From NCBI GenBank assembly GCA_944989445.1, contig CALYLW010000425.1, forward strand, positions 310,001 to 374,000: a stretch of 64,000 bases of DNA, given 5' to 3'. This document shows, in pieces, positions 44,034 to 56,225 of this stretch (position 1 is the stretch's first letter; each line of letters opens with the position of its first letter). Source of the stretch: Ampullaceana balthica. Taxonomy: Eukaryota > Mollusca > Gastropoda > Lymnaeidae. Both the position numbers and the translations under genes were made by a program. The notes beneath the pieces are model-generated. The model was not told where the DNA came from, made no database searches, and worked only from the letters and a program-made list of their open reading frames with translations.

Positions 44034-44391
44034 CCTGGGCCCATACGTTTTTATTTCTGATACTCTTTATGTCAAAATCATATCCAGAATATATTCAAGA
44101 ACTTCACGAAATTTCATAGCGATGAGATGATTAAAATAATATTTATACCGCTAATTTAGACACAAAAAATGACATTAAGGGCCCCCGAGCCCAGTGGGTA
44201 CTTATATTTAAATACACAATCAGTAATTGATTCGTTAATTTAATTTGCTCTCGATTTATTGTCCTGAAAATACCTTGTGCTGTAGTTGTATTCCATGTAA
44301 GACTTTGAGATTTCTGAAACAATAACCTTTTTATAGAATATAACTTAATTAACTATTTATAGAATAAAACCATAAATAAAACAAACCCGTA
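44034..44391. other. Unassigned AT-rich sequence
   Basis: Continues the text that brackets the 29-bp array (ggccctgggcccatacg and agggcccccgagcccag). No gene seen. Confidence 0.4.
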
Positions 44392-44885
44392 AAAAACCAA
44401 GTTTTTCACTATAAATCCTTTATGTACGCGACGTAACTAAAAGAATGTTCATTATAATACGCAGCGCAAGACCATAAAAAATACAAAATTGCAGTTGTGT
44501 CGTAAAACATGTTTAACATAATGCCCACCGATCAGGAATATGTTTATAAAAAGTGTTGTCAATAAAATACGCACCTTATTGCGCGACAGAAAGGTTGTTC
44601 AATATAATACGTTCCGCGACACTCTATCTCAAAAAATAACATGACACATAGGAATAAATAAAATAATCTAGAAATTCAATAATTTAATTACAGTACATGC
44701 GATCGATCTGAAATTTTGATACTTAGTTTTTATCATCGCCACGAAACTGCCTGCTAAATTTCAGCTCTCTAGCTTACGAGAAAGTGGGTTAAAATCGATC
44801 CAAAGTTTTGGCGACCGACAAGCAAGCAATCAAGGGTTCAAACAGACCACACGAGTTAGTATAAAGGATTTAAAAGCTAACATAG
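44392..44885 (-). repeat. Dispersed repeats E and Q, inverted
   Basis: Full inverted match to 39050-39560: cataaaaaatacaaaattgc, cgcgacagaaaggttgttca, Q core, then cgaccgacaagcaagcaatc. Confidence 0.78.
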
Positions 44886-45147
44886 TATAATTGTTCTTGT
44901 TACTTGACATAATTCGTATGACGGAGGCTTCCTAGAATGCACAGATCTTAAAATAGATGCGATTAGAGATGACGTGTTATTATATCATAAGTTATCACGT
45001 AGTTACCTCGATCAATTCTTAAACATTAATATTTAGGTCAACTGGCTTGTGAGACCAGGTGCAGTATACCAACAGCCTTCCCCACCTAGCCTCAGTGTGC
45101 GCCTTTAAGTTGACATTTTATTACCGTTTCATTGGCCGACTGTTTCA

Positions 45148-45575
45148 GACGCTTTCAGAATTCTGATATCATCTTTCAGAATTCTGATGTCATCTTTCAG
45201 AATTCTGATGTCATCTTTCAGAATTCTGCTGTCATCTTTCAGAATTCTGCTGTCATTTTTCAGAAATATGCTTTCATCTTTCAGAATTCTGCTGTCATCT
45301 TTCAGAATTCTGCTGCCATCTTTCAGAATTCTGCTGTCATCTTTCAGAATTCTGCTGTCATCTTTCAGAATTCTGCTGTCATCTCTCAGAATTCTGATGT
45401 CATCTTTCAGAATTCTGCTATCATATTTCAGAATTCTGCTGTCAAATTTCAGAATTCTGCTGTCATCTTTCAGAATTCTGATGTCATCTTTCAGAATTCT
45501 GCTATCATATTTCATAATTCTGCTGTCAAATTTCAGAATACAGGTGGCATTTTTTAGAATTCTGCTGTCATCTTT
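45148..45575. repeat. 21-bp minisatellite
   Basis: About 20 copies of cagaattctgctgtcatctt-t. All six frames are nearly open because the unit is 21 bp and lacks stops. No gene is implied. Confidence 0.96.
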
Positions 45576-46227
45576 GAGTAGTTTTAACGATGCTGCCCTA
45601 TAATAGAAAACATTGTTCAAGTAGTTTTACCCAAGTTGACATAGGAAATTAAAGTTGGCCAAGGTTCTGAGTCGCAGTGTTCCTCATATCCCAGTTTGTC
45701 GTCATTATGACGTACTTCAGAAAGTACAGAAACGTGCCATTCTAAAAGCGTCATTTTTACACGTGTCAATACTACCATTCAACATTTTTCGGCGAGCAAA
45801 ATTTATATTTAGACCATTAGGATTTGGTGTACTTATGAGAATCGAATACACGAATTAGGGTCAGGGACTATGGTAATTTCAAAATGTATGGCAAAGTCTA
45901 AGCCGTAAGCCAATGGTTAGGCCTGTGAAAAACCCGCCTGTCTTAATGACCACGTAAATCAGTGTGGCATGCGCTCATCGATTTAACATGCTCTCCTATA
46001 AGTCGCAGTGCTTCTCTGATTGAATTGTCATGGCCACACGTTTGCAGTTCTTAAATTATTTTTGGCAGGTTAATGAAACATTCAACCTGTGTCAGGACGA
46101 GGTTACCATGGTTACTTTACAACATAAGTTTCCACACGATCAGTAACAAATTGAATGACGCAATCAGGCTTAGAAGTGGCAGTACGAGGAATTAACATGA
46201 CGCCAACGTGACGATAAAAGTATCAAA
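45576..46227. other. Unassigned sequence
   Basis: The 67-codon ORF at 45655-45858 has no recognisable domain. No repeat identified. Confidence 0.45.
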
Positions 46228-46556
46228 TACGAGCAACAAAGCCCGTCCAAGGACGTGCCGCAACCGGACAAAGCCCGTCCAAGGACGTGCCGCAACCGGA
46301 CAAAGCCCGTCCAAGGACGTGCCGCCACCGGACAAAGCCCGTCCAAGGACGTGTCGCCACCGGACAAAGCCCGTCCAAGGACGTGCCGCCACCGGACAAA
46401 GCCCGTCCAAGGACGTGCCGCCACCGGACAAAGCCCGTCCAAGGACGTGCCGCCACCGGACAAAGCCCGTCCAAGGACGTCCCGCCACCGGACAAAGCCC
46501 GTCCAAGGACGTGCCACCACCGGACAAAGCCCATCCAAGGACGTTCCGCCACCGTT
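46228..46556. repeat. 32-bp GC-rich minisatellite
   Basis: About 10 copies of acaaagcccgtccaaggacg followed by tgccgccaccgg. Much more GC-rich than its surroundings. It has several overlapping false ORFs. Confidence 0.96.
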
Positions 46557-47185
46557 CGGTGGCATGTTGTAACTCCCCTCCAACAGCCGTCTCGACCGGC
46601 ATTACATGTGCATCGCGTCAAAAAATACTATTCATTATAGTTAAAATAAATAACAAGTAAAAACAGAGCCTTTGACTATAAATCCCAACGCGCAAAACTC
46701 AAAATAAAGTCTTGGAAGAAATACTGCACCTAAAATAGCTCGTTTTGAACGTCCGCGTAAACTTGTTCAATATGATTGGCTGTAGGAGTCATATGTGTTT
46801 GAGGAACCAATCGCTAGATGACCGGAGAGAACGGACAGAAAGGACAGAAACGTGCCTTTTATTATATAGGATGTAGCTCCGGCCTTGGCATAAGTCAAGC
46901 GAAATTAAACAATTACACTTGAAGAAATAAGGAAGGGGGGAGGTATGGATTGGAGTTGGAAAGGATTCAATTAAAACAAACCATTTTTTTTTGGTTGTGA
47001 TTTCAAGAAAAATCATTTCATCAAAAAAATACACAGCAGTCTTCAACGTTACGCGTGCAAAATTTAGATTTTCTTTTATCTCGCGTCCTGTGTGGTTTTA
47101 AATAAAATATTTGGTTAGGTTCTAAAAATAGACTTGAATTGCTAGGAAAATAAATGTTCCGTGTGAATTTCAAAACTCTAAATCC
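46557..47185. other. Unassigned sequence
   Basis: No gene or named repeat. A ggacagaaaggacagaaac scrap lies near 46830-46850. Confidence 0.45.
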
Positions 47186-50100
47186 TTTCAAATTACTAGT
47201 TATGGCTTTCAAATTACTAGTTATGGCTTTCAAATTACTAGTTATGGCTTTCAAATTACTAGTTATGGCTTTCAAATTACTAGTTATGGCTTTCAAATTA
47301 CTAGTTATGGCTTTCAAATTACTAGTTATGGCTTTCAAATTACTAGTTATGGCTTTCAAATTACTAGTTATGGCTTTCAAATTACTAGTTATGGCTTTCA
47401 AATTACTAGTTATGGCTTTCAAATTACTAGTTATGGCTTTCAAATTACTAGTTATGGCTTTCAAATTACTAGTTATGGCTTTCAAATTACTAGTTATGGC
47501 TTTCAAATTACTAGTTATGGCTTTCAAATTACTAGTTATGGCTTTCAAATTACTAGTTATGGCTTTCAAATTACTAGTTATGGCTTTCAAATTACTAGTT
47601 ATGGCTTTCAAATTACTAGTTATGGCTTTCAAATTACTAGTTATGGCTTTCAAATTACTAGTTATGGCTTTCAAATTACTAGTTATGGCTTTCAAATTAC
47701 TAGTTATGGCTTTCAAATTACTAGTTATGGCTTTCAAATTACTAGTTATGGCTTTCAAATTACTAGTTATGGCTTTCAAATTACTAGTTATGGCTTTCAA
47801 ATTACTAGTTATGGCTTTCAAATTACTAGTTATGGCTTTCAAATTACTAGTTATGGCTTTCAAATTACTAGTTATGGCTTTCAAATTACTAGTTATGGCT
47901 TTCAAATTACTAGTTATGGCTTTCAAATTACTAGTTATGGCTTTCAAATTACTAGTTATGGCTTTCAAATTACTAGTTATGGCTTTCAAATTACTAGTTA
48001 TGGCTTTCAAATTACTAGTTATGGCTTTCAAATTACTAGTTATGGCTTTCAAATTACTAGTTATGGCTTTCAAATTACTAGTTATGGCTTTCAAATTACT
48101 AGTTATGGCTTTCAAATTACTAGTTATGGCTTTCAAATTACTAGTTATGGCTTTCAAATTACTAGTTATGGCTTTCAAATTACTAGTTATGGCTTTCAAA
48201 TTACTAGTTATGGCTTTCAAATTACTAGTTATGGCTTTCAAATTACTAGTTATGGCTTTCAAATTACTAGTTATGGCTTTCAAATTACTAGTTATGGCTT
48301 TCAAATTACTAGTTATGGCTTTCAAATTACTAGTTATGGCTTTCAAATTACTAGTTATGGCTTTCAAATTACTAGTTATGGCTTTCAAATTACTAGTTAT
48401 GGCTTTCAAATTACTAGTTATGGCTTTCAAATTACTAGTTATGGCTTTCAAATTACTAGTTATGGCTTTCAAATTACTAGTTATGGCTTTCAAATTACTA
48501 GTTATGGCTTTCAAATTACTAGTTATGGCTTTCAAATTACTAGTTATGGCTTTCAAATTACTAGTTATGGCTTTCAAATTACTAGTTATGGCTTTCAAAT
48601 TACTAGTTATGGCTTTCAAATTACTAGTTATGGCTTTCAAATTACTAGTTATGGCTTTCAAATTACTAGTTATGGCTTTCAAATTACTAGTTATGGCTTT
48701 CAAATTACTAGTTATGGCTTTCAAATTACTAGTTATGGCTTTCAAATTACTAGTTATGGCTTTCAAATTACTAGTTATGGCTTTCAAATTACTAGTTATG
48801 GCTTTCAAATTACTAGTTATGGCTTTCAAATTACTAGTTATGGCTTTCAAATTACTAGTTATGGCTTTCAAATTACTAGTTATGGCTTTCAAATTACTAG
48901 TTATGGCTTTCAAATTACTAGTTATGGCTTTCAAATTACTAGTTATGGCTTTCAAATTACTAGTTATGGCTTTCAAATTACTAGTTATGGCTTTCAAATT
49001 ACTAGTTATGGCTTTCAAATTACTAGTTATGGCTTTCAAATTACTAGTTATGGCTTTCAAATTACTAGTTATGGCTTTCAAATTACTAGTTATGGCTTTC
49101 AAATTACTAGTTATGGCTTTCAAATTACTAGTTATGGCTTTCAAATTACTAGTTATGGCTTTCAAATTACTAGTTATGGCTTTCAAATTACTAGTTATGG
49201 CTTTCAAATTACTAGTTATGGCTTTCAAATTACTAGTTATGGCTTTCAAATTACTAGTTATGGCTTTCAAATTACTAGTTATGGCTTTCAAATTACTAGT
49301 TATGGCTTTCAAATTACTAGTTATGGCTTTCAAATTACTAGTTATGGCTTTCAAATTACTAGTTATGGCTTTCAAATTACTAGTTATGGCTTTCAAATTA
49401 CTAGTTATGGCTTTCAAATTACTAGTTATGGCTTTCAAATTACTAGTTATGGCTTTCAAATTACTAGTTATGGCTTTCAAATTACTAGTTATGGCTTTCA
49501 AATTACTAGTTATGGCTTTCAAATTACTAGTTATGGCTTTCAAATTACTAGTTATGGCTTTCAAATTACTAGTTATGGCTTTCAAATTACTAGTTATGGC
49601 TTTCAAATTACTAGTTATGGCTTTCAAATTACTAGTTATGGCTTTCAAATTACTAGTTATGGCTTTCAAATTACTAGTTATGGCTTTCAAATTACTAGTT
49701 ATGGCTTTCAAATTACTAGTTATGGCTTTCAAATTACTAGTTATGGCTTTCAAATTACTAGTTATGGCTTTCAAATTACTAGTTATGGCTTTCAAATTAC
49801 TAGTTATGGCTTTCAAATTACTAGTTATGGCTTTCAAATTACTAGTTATGGCTTTCAAATTACTAGTTATGGCTTTCAAATTACTAGTTATGGCTTTCAA
49901 ATTACTAGTTATGGCTTTCAAATTACTAGTTATGGCTTTCAAATTACTAGTTATGGCTTTCAAATTACTAGTTATGGCTTTCAAATTACTAGTTATGGCT
50001 TTCAAATTACTAGTTATGGCTTTCAAATTACTAGTTATGGCTTTCAAATTACTAGTTATGGCTTTCAAATTACTAGTTATGGCTTTCAAATTACTAGTTA

Positions 50101-51331
50101 TGGCTTTCAAATTACTAGTTATGGCTTTCAAATTACTAGTTATGGCTTTCAAATTACTAGTTATGGCTTTCAAATTACTAGTTATGGCTTTCAAATTACT
50201 AGTTATGGCTTTCAAATTACTAGTTATGGCTTTCAAATTACTAGTTATGGCTTTCAAATTACTAGTTATGGCTTTCAAATTACTAGTTATGGCTTTCAAA
50301 TTACTAGTTATGGCTTTCAAATTACTAGTTATGGCTTTCAAATTACTAGTTATGGCTTTCAAATTACTAGTTATGGCTTTCAAATTACTAGTTATGGCTT
50401 TCAAATTACTAGTTATGGCTTTCAAATTACTAGTTATGGCTTTCAAATTACTAGTTATGGCTTTCAAATTACTAGTTATGGCTTTCAAATTACTAGTTAT
50501 GGCTTTCAAATTACTAGTTATGGCTTTCAAATTACTAGTTATGGCTTTCAAATTACTAGTTATGGCTTTCAAATTACTAGTTATGGCTTTCAAATTACTA
50601 GTTATGGCTTTCAAATTACTAGTTATGGCTTTCAAATTACTAGTTATGGCTTTCAAATTACTAGTTATGGCTTTCAAATTACTAGTTATGGCTTTCAAAT
50701 TACTAGTTATGGCTTTCAAATTACTAGTTATGGCTTTCAAATTACTAGTTATGGCTTTCAAATTACTAGTTATGGCTTTCAAATTACTAGTTATGGCTTT
50801 CAAATTACTAGTTATGGCTTTCAAATTACTAGTTATGGCTTTCAAATTACTAGTTATGGCTTTCAAATTACTAGTTATGGCTTTCAAATTACTAGTTATG
50901 GCTTTCAAATTACTAGTTATGGCTTTCAAATTACTAGTTATGGCTTTCAAATTACTAGTTATGCTTTCAAATTACTAGTTATGGCTTTCAAATTACTAGT
51001 TATGGCTTTCAAATTACTAGTTATGGCTTTCAAATTACTAGTTATGGCTTTCAAATTAATAGTTATGGCTTTCAAATTACTAGTTATGGCTTTCAAATTA
51101 ATAGTTATGGCTTTCAAATTAATAGTTATGGCTTTCAAATTAATAGTTATGGCTTTCAAATTACTAGTTATGGCTTTCAAATTACTAGTTATGGCTTTCA
51201 AATTACTAGTTATGGCTTTCAAATTAATAGTTATGGCTTTCAAATTAATAGTTATGGCTTTCAAATTAATAGTTATGGCTTTCAAATTAATAGTTATGGC
51301 TTTCAAATTACTAGTTATGGCTTTCAAATTA
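47186..51331. repeat. 21-bp satellite, about 197 copies
   Basis: Unit tttcaaattactagttatgg-c. About 3.77 kb (47186-50955) looks perfectly identical. Variation is confined to the right end: a 1-bp deletion near 50963 and eight units with attaatag in place of attactag (51050-51300). Since 21 is a multiple of three and there are no stops, both strands are open for more than 1200 codons with heptads (FKLLVMA on plus, KAITSNL on minus). No promoter, splice or domain evidence supports a protein. Confidence 0.98.
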
Positions 51332-51489
51332 GAAATATAAAATAATCTTTCATGTATTGAAAACTCCAATAACTGGAATTTTCTATGGATGCGCTAGTGT
51401 CAAAAATAAAATTCACAAAAAGTGTCTCCATTTTTACACGCTTTTATTTAACTCATACTGTTTGTATGTTGTATCCTTCAAAATCAATT

Positions 51490-51703
51490 GCATTTGCATT
51501 GAATCACAATTTCAGATCGATCGAATGTACCGTAATTAAATTAATGCATTTTTAAAATGTAGTTTATCTCTATATAGCATGTGTAAAATTTCAAATCTTG
51601 TAACGTAAATTTAAACCACTTCTGATGGTCCTAGAGATCAAATATTTTTACCACAGGTAGATCTTGGATGACAATGCATTGTATCGAAATTTCAGATCGA
51701 TCG
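51490..51703 (+). repeat. Family Q cores, two adjacent
   Basis: tttcagatcgatcgaatgta at about 51511 and a second core ending at 51703, where the MITE interrupts it. Confidence 0.75.
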
Positions 51704-52600
51704 AAAGAAGAAAATACATTTTTTATATGATTACAGGTGAAATCCGTGAACCTAACCACTGCAAAGCGTGGGGCGTGTCACATCTGATTAACATAATTTT
51801 GTGACGTAAGGTCACATGAATGGTGGACGCGGGAAGAAAGGAGCATTTCTATTGGTTGAAAGTGTTGGGCGAACAGTTGTGTGTAGACTTCCGACAGGGA
51901 AGGATGTATAGTGAATAACTCAAGATTTCCTCGTTATATTACCTCAAATGATTCTTATGTGTACAATATATATGTATATTAAAGTTGTTTTGGATAAACG
52001 AATTCTTCAGTGAATTATTGTGCACAAGATTAATTACGGTGAGAACGCCTACATAAAAGAGATACAAAAAGTAATCGTTACAGGGCGCTCATCACATCAC
52101 GAATCTACAATGCTCTACGATTGTTAATTGATAACAATGAACTCTACAGTGACGTAGTTATTGACCATAATGCAAAAATAAATCAGAACGATTTATTTCG
52201 TGTGCATCAAATAGAACCAGAAACAAATGAAGATCAAGACGTTAATGCTTATAGAGATGCTTCGAGATGCTACTATCATATTATTTAGAAATATTTATCT
52301 TTATGCAAAAGAATAGTTGCAAAGAGAAATGAGTTGTGATGGGCGCTCATCACAATTCCCTATCATTTACAAGGCTGCGAAACATAAATACAAATTTGTA
52401 TGAATATTAATAAACATTAAAAGTTTCACAACTTTGATCATATACATGCTACTATCATGTTAATTATAAATATTTATCTATATGAAGAAAATAGTTGCAA
52501 AGAGAAATGAGTTGTGATGGGCGCCCCACGCTTTTATGTGCAGTGGATAGGTTCACGGATTTCACCTGTAATCATAGAAAATTTTTATTTTCTTCTTTTT
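51704..52600. mobile_element. MITE with about 75-bp terminal inverted repeats
   Basis: Left end aaagaagaaaatac...gattacaggtgaaatccgtg, then aacctaaccactgcaaagcg. The right end is its near-perfect inverse up to 52600. Inside, a segment of about 78 bp (ctactatcat to gttgtgatgggcgc) is duplicated at 52270-52345 and 52448-52525. No transposase is encoded. Class unknown. Confidence 0.82.
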
Positions 52601-52680
52601 ATGTGCACTTTCTATATGTAAATAAAAGCGTGTCCTTTAAAAAAAACAACGATTTTTAAAAGTATTTCTTAAATTCGAAA

Positions 52681-52704
52681 TTAGGGTTAGGGTTAGGGTT
52701 AGGG
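52681..52704 (+). repeat. Interstitial telomere-type (TTAGGG)4
   Basis: Four exact TTAGGG units in the middle of AT-rich sequence. They match the common animal telomere repeat and are too short and too internal to be a chromosome end. Confidence 0.95.
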
Positions 52705-53436
52705 AATAGATACATATTTATCGGTATTGTCCTTTCTAAGGCAGTTATCAAAAAGTTAAGTTATTCAAATCTTTATTTGTAGCTGAACACTCCACAAAAA
52801 AAAATGGAATAATTTGCTCAATAATATTTAAAAAAATATAAGGGTTTAGATGACCAAGGAAATCGAAAGCGGAAATACTGGAAAAAAATGACAACAATAT
52901 TATAAGTAGGCATACAGTCATTATTAAATACTATTTTTTATTTTAACTTGACATAAAGTGGCACATCCTGTATCTTAATCATTATTTTCTAGCTCCTCTC
53001 ATGTTTTCCTCATACTCACTTTCACAATTTCTCTTCAACTTTCCGCCACTAATATTTTCAATTTACGTTCATTATTGCCCGCCCCTTCGTGAAGTTATTT
53101 TTTAGCCATTCAAAACTACTATAACGTCCTTAAACATAAACCTGAATTTCTATTGCACACATAAATGAAGATCTAAAATTTTTCTTTAGCAGTGCTAAAA
53201 ATCTTAGCTAACTGCTAATCAAATATCTATACTTGATGATCAGCATATTTCCATTTATTAAAAATATTCCAGTTAGTTTTGGTTTGGGCGGAGCAGAGGT
53301 GTCGTCAGGTAAAGGTTCTAAAATTCTAAAATGCCATTTAAATTGCGACCAGTATGTATTTTTCTGTTGACGACTTTAAGCGCATCATCTGCTGTTTGAC
53401 GTTAAGACCCGCCGTCTGTTGTCTGACCTAAACATG
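52705..53436. other. Chitinase upstream region
   Basis: About 730 bp without a recognised gene or repeat. It should contain the distal chitinase promoter. Confidence 0.5.
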
Positions 53437-53443
53437 TATAAAA
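53437..53443 (+). promoter_or_regulatory. TATA box of the chitinase gene
   Basis: TATAAAA lies 50 bp before the ATG. With the usual 25-30-bp spacing, transcription would start near 53467-53472 and leave a 5' UTR of only about 15-20 nt. Confidence 0.75.
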
Positions 53444-53486
53444 TGCCAGGAGTCGAGGATTATAGGCGATAAACACTACGGCGAAC

Positions 53487-53550
53487 ATGGGCATGTTGGT
53501 CATCTTCGCCATCTTTGCGGTTTTCATCGGCGATGCAGCCAGCCAGATAG
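53487..53550 (+). CDS. Chitinase (GH18), exon 1: signal peptide
   Basis: Encodes MGMLVIFAIFAVFIGDAASQI plus one base, a typical secretion signal. A donor G|GTAATG follows. The start is fixed by the TATA spacing and by the hydrophobic core directly after the first Met. It joins exon 2 in phase 1 (G|GT). Confidence 0.85.
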
Positions 53551-54132
53551 GTAATGTGTGTAGAAATGCCATATAGCTTAAAATTCAAGTGAGGAACCCG
53601 AGATGGGAAGCATTCTCTAAGTCTTTATGAACAGGACAGAGTCTGCTAGAAGTTAAAAGGCAAGAGCGTCGTTATTTTGACCAAAGACCGCAAAAGTTTA
53701 TTTGAAAACGTTCGTTCTATTTAACTGACAATATTTCAGACAGATGGGTAAGTTAAATCTCACAATTATCGTGGCCTGTAGAGACGAGTGCTTATAGGGC
53801 AGGTGAGATTTTGTACAAAGTCTTTGGACTATTCGACTGAGATTCTAGTTTGAATTAATTCGAAAGATAGAATTTCAACTCCATTATGAATGAGTGAGGG
53901 CCACGCGTGCTATGTGTCTGCACTAAAGCTAACAGGCGATGGTTTAATTTAGCTCACGAGATTATTAGCAGGCTGACAAAAAGACATACCTACGGGTCGA
54001 TGTTTTAAAAACAGGAGAGGAAATATGTGTCTGTATTTTAATCGCGGGGGTTTGTTTATCCAATGTTTTGTCTCGTGTAGACAGGAAACCAGAAAATGTC
54101 TGTACCGTCATTCAAGCAGATATTTGTTTCAG

Positions 54133-54322
54133 GTGGCTGTAACAGAGTCGTCTGCTACTTGACCAACTGGGGACAGTACCGTCCCAAGCCCATGACTTTC
54201 TTTCCAGAGGATACTGACCCCAACATCTGCACCCACCTCATCTACGCCTTTGCAACACTTAACGGAAACAAATTGGCGCCTTACGAATGGAACGACGACG
54301 ACACTGCCTGGTCAAAGGGTTT
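54133..54322 (+). CDS. Chitinase (GH18), exon 2
   Basis: Acceptor tatttgtttcag precedes 190 nt encoding the first strand of the GH18 barrel: RVVCYLTNWGQYRPKPM, then FPEDTDPNICTHLIYAFATL, then APYEWNDDDTAWSKG. CYxTNW and the CTHLIYAFA strand are family hallmarks, and the two cysteines form a conserved disulfide in relatives. It ends in phase 2 at a strong donor TTT|GTAAGTG. The last 12 exon bases and first 16 intron bases form the first unit of the tandem array that fills the intron. Confidence 0.93.
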
Positions 54323-55826
54323 GTAAGTGTCACATTTAGTCAACAGGTTTGTGTCACATTTAGTCAACGGTTTTGTAAGTGTCACATTTAGTCAACGGTT
54401 TGTAAATGTCACATTTAGTCAACGGGTTTGTAAGTGTCATATTTAGTGAACGGGTTTGTAAGTGTCACATTTAGTCAACGGATTTGTATCACATTTAGTC
54501 AACGGGCTTGTAAGTGTCACATTTAGTCAACAGGATTGTGTCACATTTAATGAACGGGCTTGTAAGTGTCACATTTAGTCAAAAGGCTTGTATCACATTT
54601 AGTCAACGGGCTTGTAAGTGTCACATTTAGTCAACGGGCTTGTAAGTGTCTCATTTAGTCAACGGTTTGTAAATGTCACATTTAGTAAACGGGTTTGTAA
54701 GTGTCACATTTAGTCAACGGTTTGTAAGTATCATATTTATTCAACGGATTTGTATCACATTTAGTCAACGGGCTTGTAAGTGTCACATTTAGTCAACAGG
54801 ATTGTGTCACATTTAGTATACGGGCTTGTAAGTGTCACATTTAGTCAAAAGGCTTGTATCACATTTAGTCAACGGGCTTGTAAGTGTCACATTTAGTCAA
54901 CAGGATTGTGTCATATTTAGTCAACGGGCTTGTAAGTGTCACATTTAGCCAACGGGTTTGTAAGTGTCACATTTAGTCAACGGGCTTGTAAGTATTACAT
55001 TTAGTCAAAAGGATTGTGTCACATTTAGTCAACGGGTTTGTAAGTGTCATATTTATCAACGGATTTGTAAGTGTCACATTTAGTCAACGGGCTTGTAAGT
55101 GTCACATTTAGTCAACAGGATTGTGTCACATTTAGTCTACGGGCTTGTAAGTGTCAGATTTAGTCAAAAGGCTTGTATCACATTTAGTCAACGGGCTTGT
55201 AAGTGTCACATTTAGTCAACGGGCTTGTAAGTGTCACATTTAGTCAACAGGATTGTGTCACATTTAGTCAACGGGCTTGTAAGTGTCACATTTAGTCAAC
55301 GGGTTTGTAAGTGTCACATTTAGTCAACGGTCTTGTAAGTGTCACATTGAGTCAACGGGCTTGTAACTGTTACATTTAGTCGAAGGGCTTGTAAGTGTCA
55401 CATTTAGTCAACGGGCTTGTAAGTGTCACATTTAGTCAACGGGTTTGTAAGTGTCACATTTAGTCAACGAGCTTGTAAGTGTCACATTTAGTCAACAGGA
55501 TTGTGTCACATTTAGTCAACGGTCTTGTAAGTGGCCCATTTAGTCGATGGGCTTGTAAGTGTCACATTTAGTCAACAGGCTTGTAAGTGTCACATTTAGT
55601 CAACGGGCTAGTAAGTGTCACATTTAGTCGATGGGCTTGTAAGTGTCACATTTAGTCAACAGGCTTGTAAGTGTCACATTTAGTCAACGGGCTAGTAAGT
55701 GGCCCATTTAGTCGATGGGCTTGTAAGTGTCACATTTAGTCAACAGGCTTGTAAGTGTCACATTTAGTCAACGGGCTAGTAAGTATTACATTTAGTCAAC
55801 GGGCTTGTACATGTCACATTTAGACA
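54311..55826 (+). repeat. 28-bp array made of copies of the exon 2 splice donor
   Basis: More than 50 units of about 28 bp (gtcaacgggcttgtaagtgt then cacattta), some shortened to about 20-23 bp. Unit 1 is the exon 2 end itself (gtcaaagggttt|gtaagtgt). Most units therefore contain an intact GTAAGT donor. Shortened units lack it (ggattgtgtcac). A donor used downstream of the first would read straight into TAA. Confidence 0.95.
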
Positions 55827-55938
55827 GCAAGAGGTGAATGCGGGTTTATACGGTTATGAAAAATGACATCGATTAGACTTTGAATAAACTTGTAGCAGCA
55901 GAATTTATTTCAATTTCAACGGATATAGATATATATTA

Positions 55939-56225
55939 GGGGCACTGTGGTCGAGTGGCATGCGTGCTCGGCTGTTTTATCGATGGTCACGGGTTCGAAT
56001 CCATGTGAAGCAAGGATTTGTTCCCAACGTAAAGGGGTGTCCCTGAGTCAACCCAGCTTTGAATGGGCACCTAACCCCAGTTAGGGAAACAAAGGCGGCT
56101 GGGGAATGCGTGGAACCCTCATAGTGTGGCCTGTGAACGCTGCTTCACTTGCCAACAGACCGGCATGGTCTGTGGACCCAATAAATGGCTGCATAGAAGG
56201 AGCGTCTGTATAGATAAGACAAGAC
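55939..56225 (+). mobile_element. tRNA-derived SINE in chitinase intron 2
   Basis: The head ggggcactgtggtcgagtgg resembles a tRNA. It has an A box tggtcgagtgg (55948-55958) and a B box ggttcgaatcc (55992-56002), the internal RNA polymerase III promoter. The body contains gaacgctgcttcacttgcca. The 3' end catagaaggagcgtctgtat-agataagacaagac matches the 3' tail of LINE family A (18010-18080). The SINE probably borrows that LINE's reverse transcriptase. Confidence 0.85.

Noticed and set aside
46170..46660. Overlapping ORFs of 105-150 codons
   Set aside because: All are frames of the 32-bp GC-rich minisatellite.
47021..50978. Two ORFs over 1200 codons on opposite strands
   Set aside because: Both are read-through of a stop-free 21-bp satellite. 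There is no promoter, domain or non-repeat coding sequence.
52681..52704. Chromosome end
   Set aside because: Only four telomere units, with kilobases of ordinary sequence on both sides.
55939..56010. Functional tRNA gene
   Set aside because: The A and B boxes are good, but the sequence lacks a complete cloverleaf with a matching acceptor stem and continues into a SINE body and LINE-type tail.
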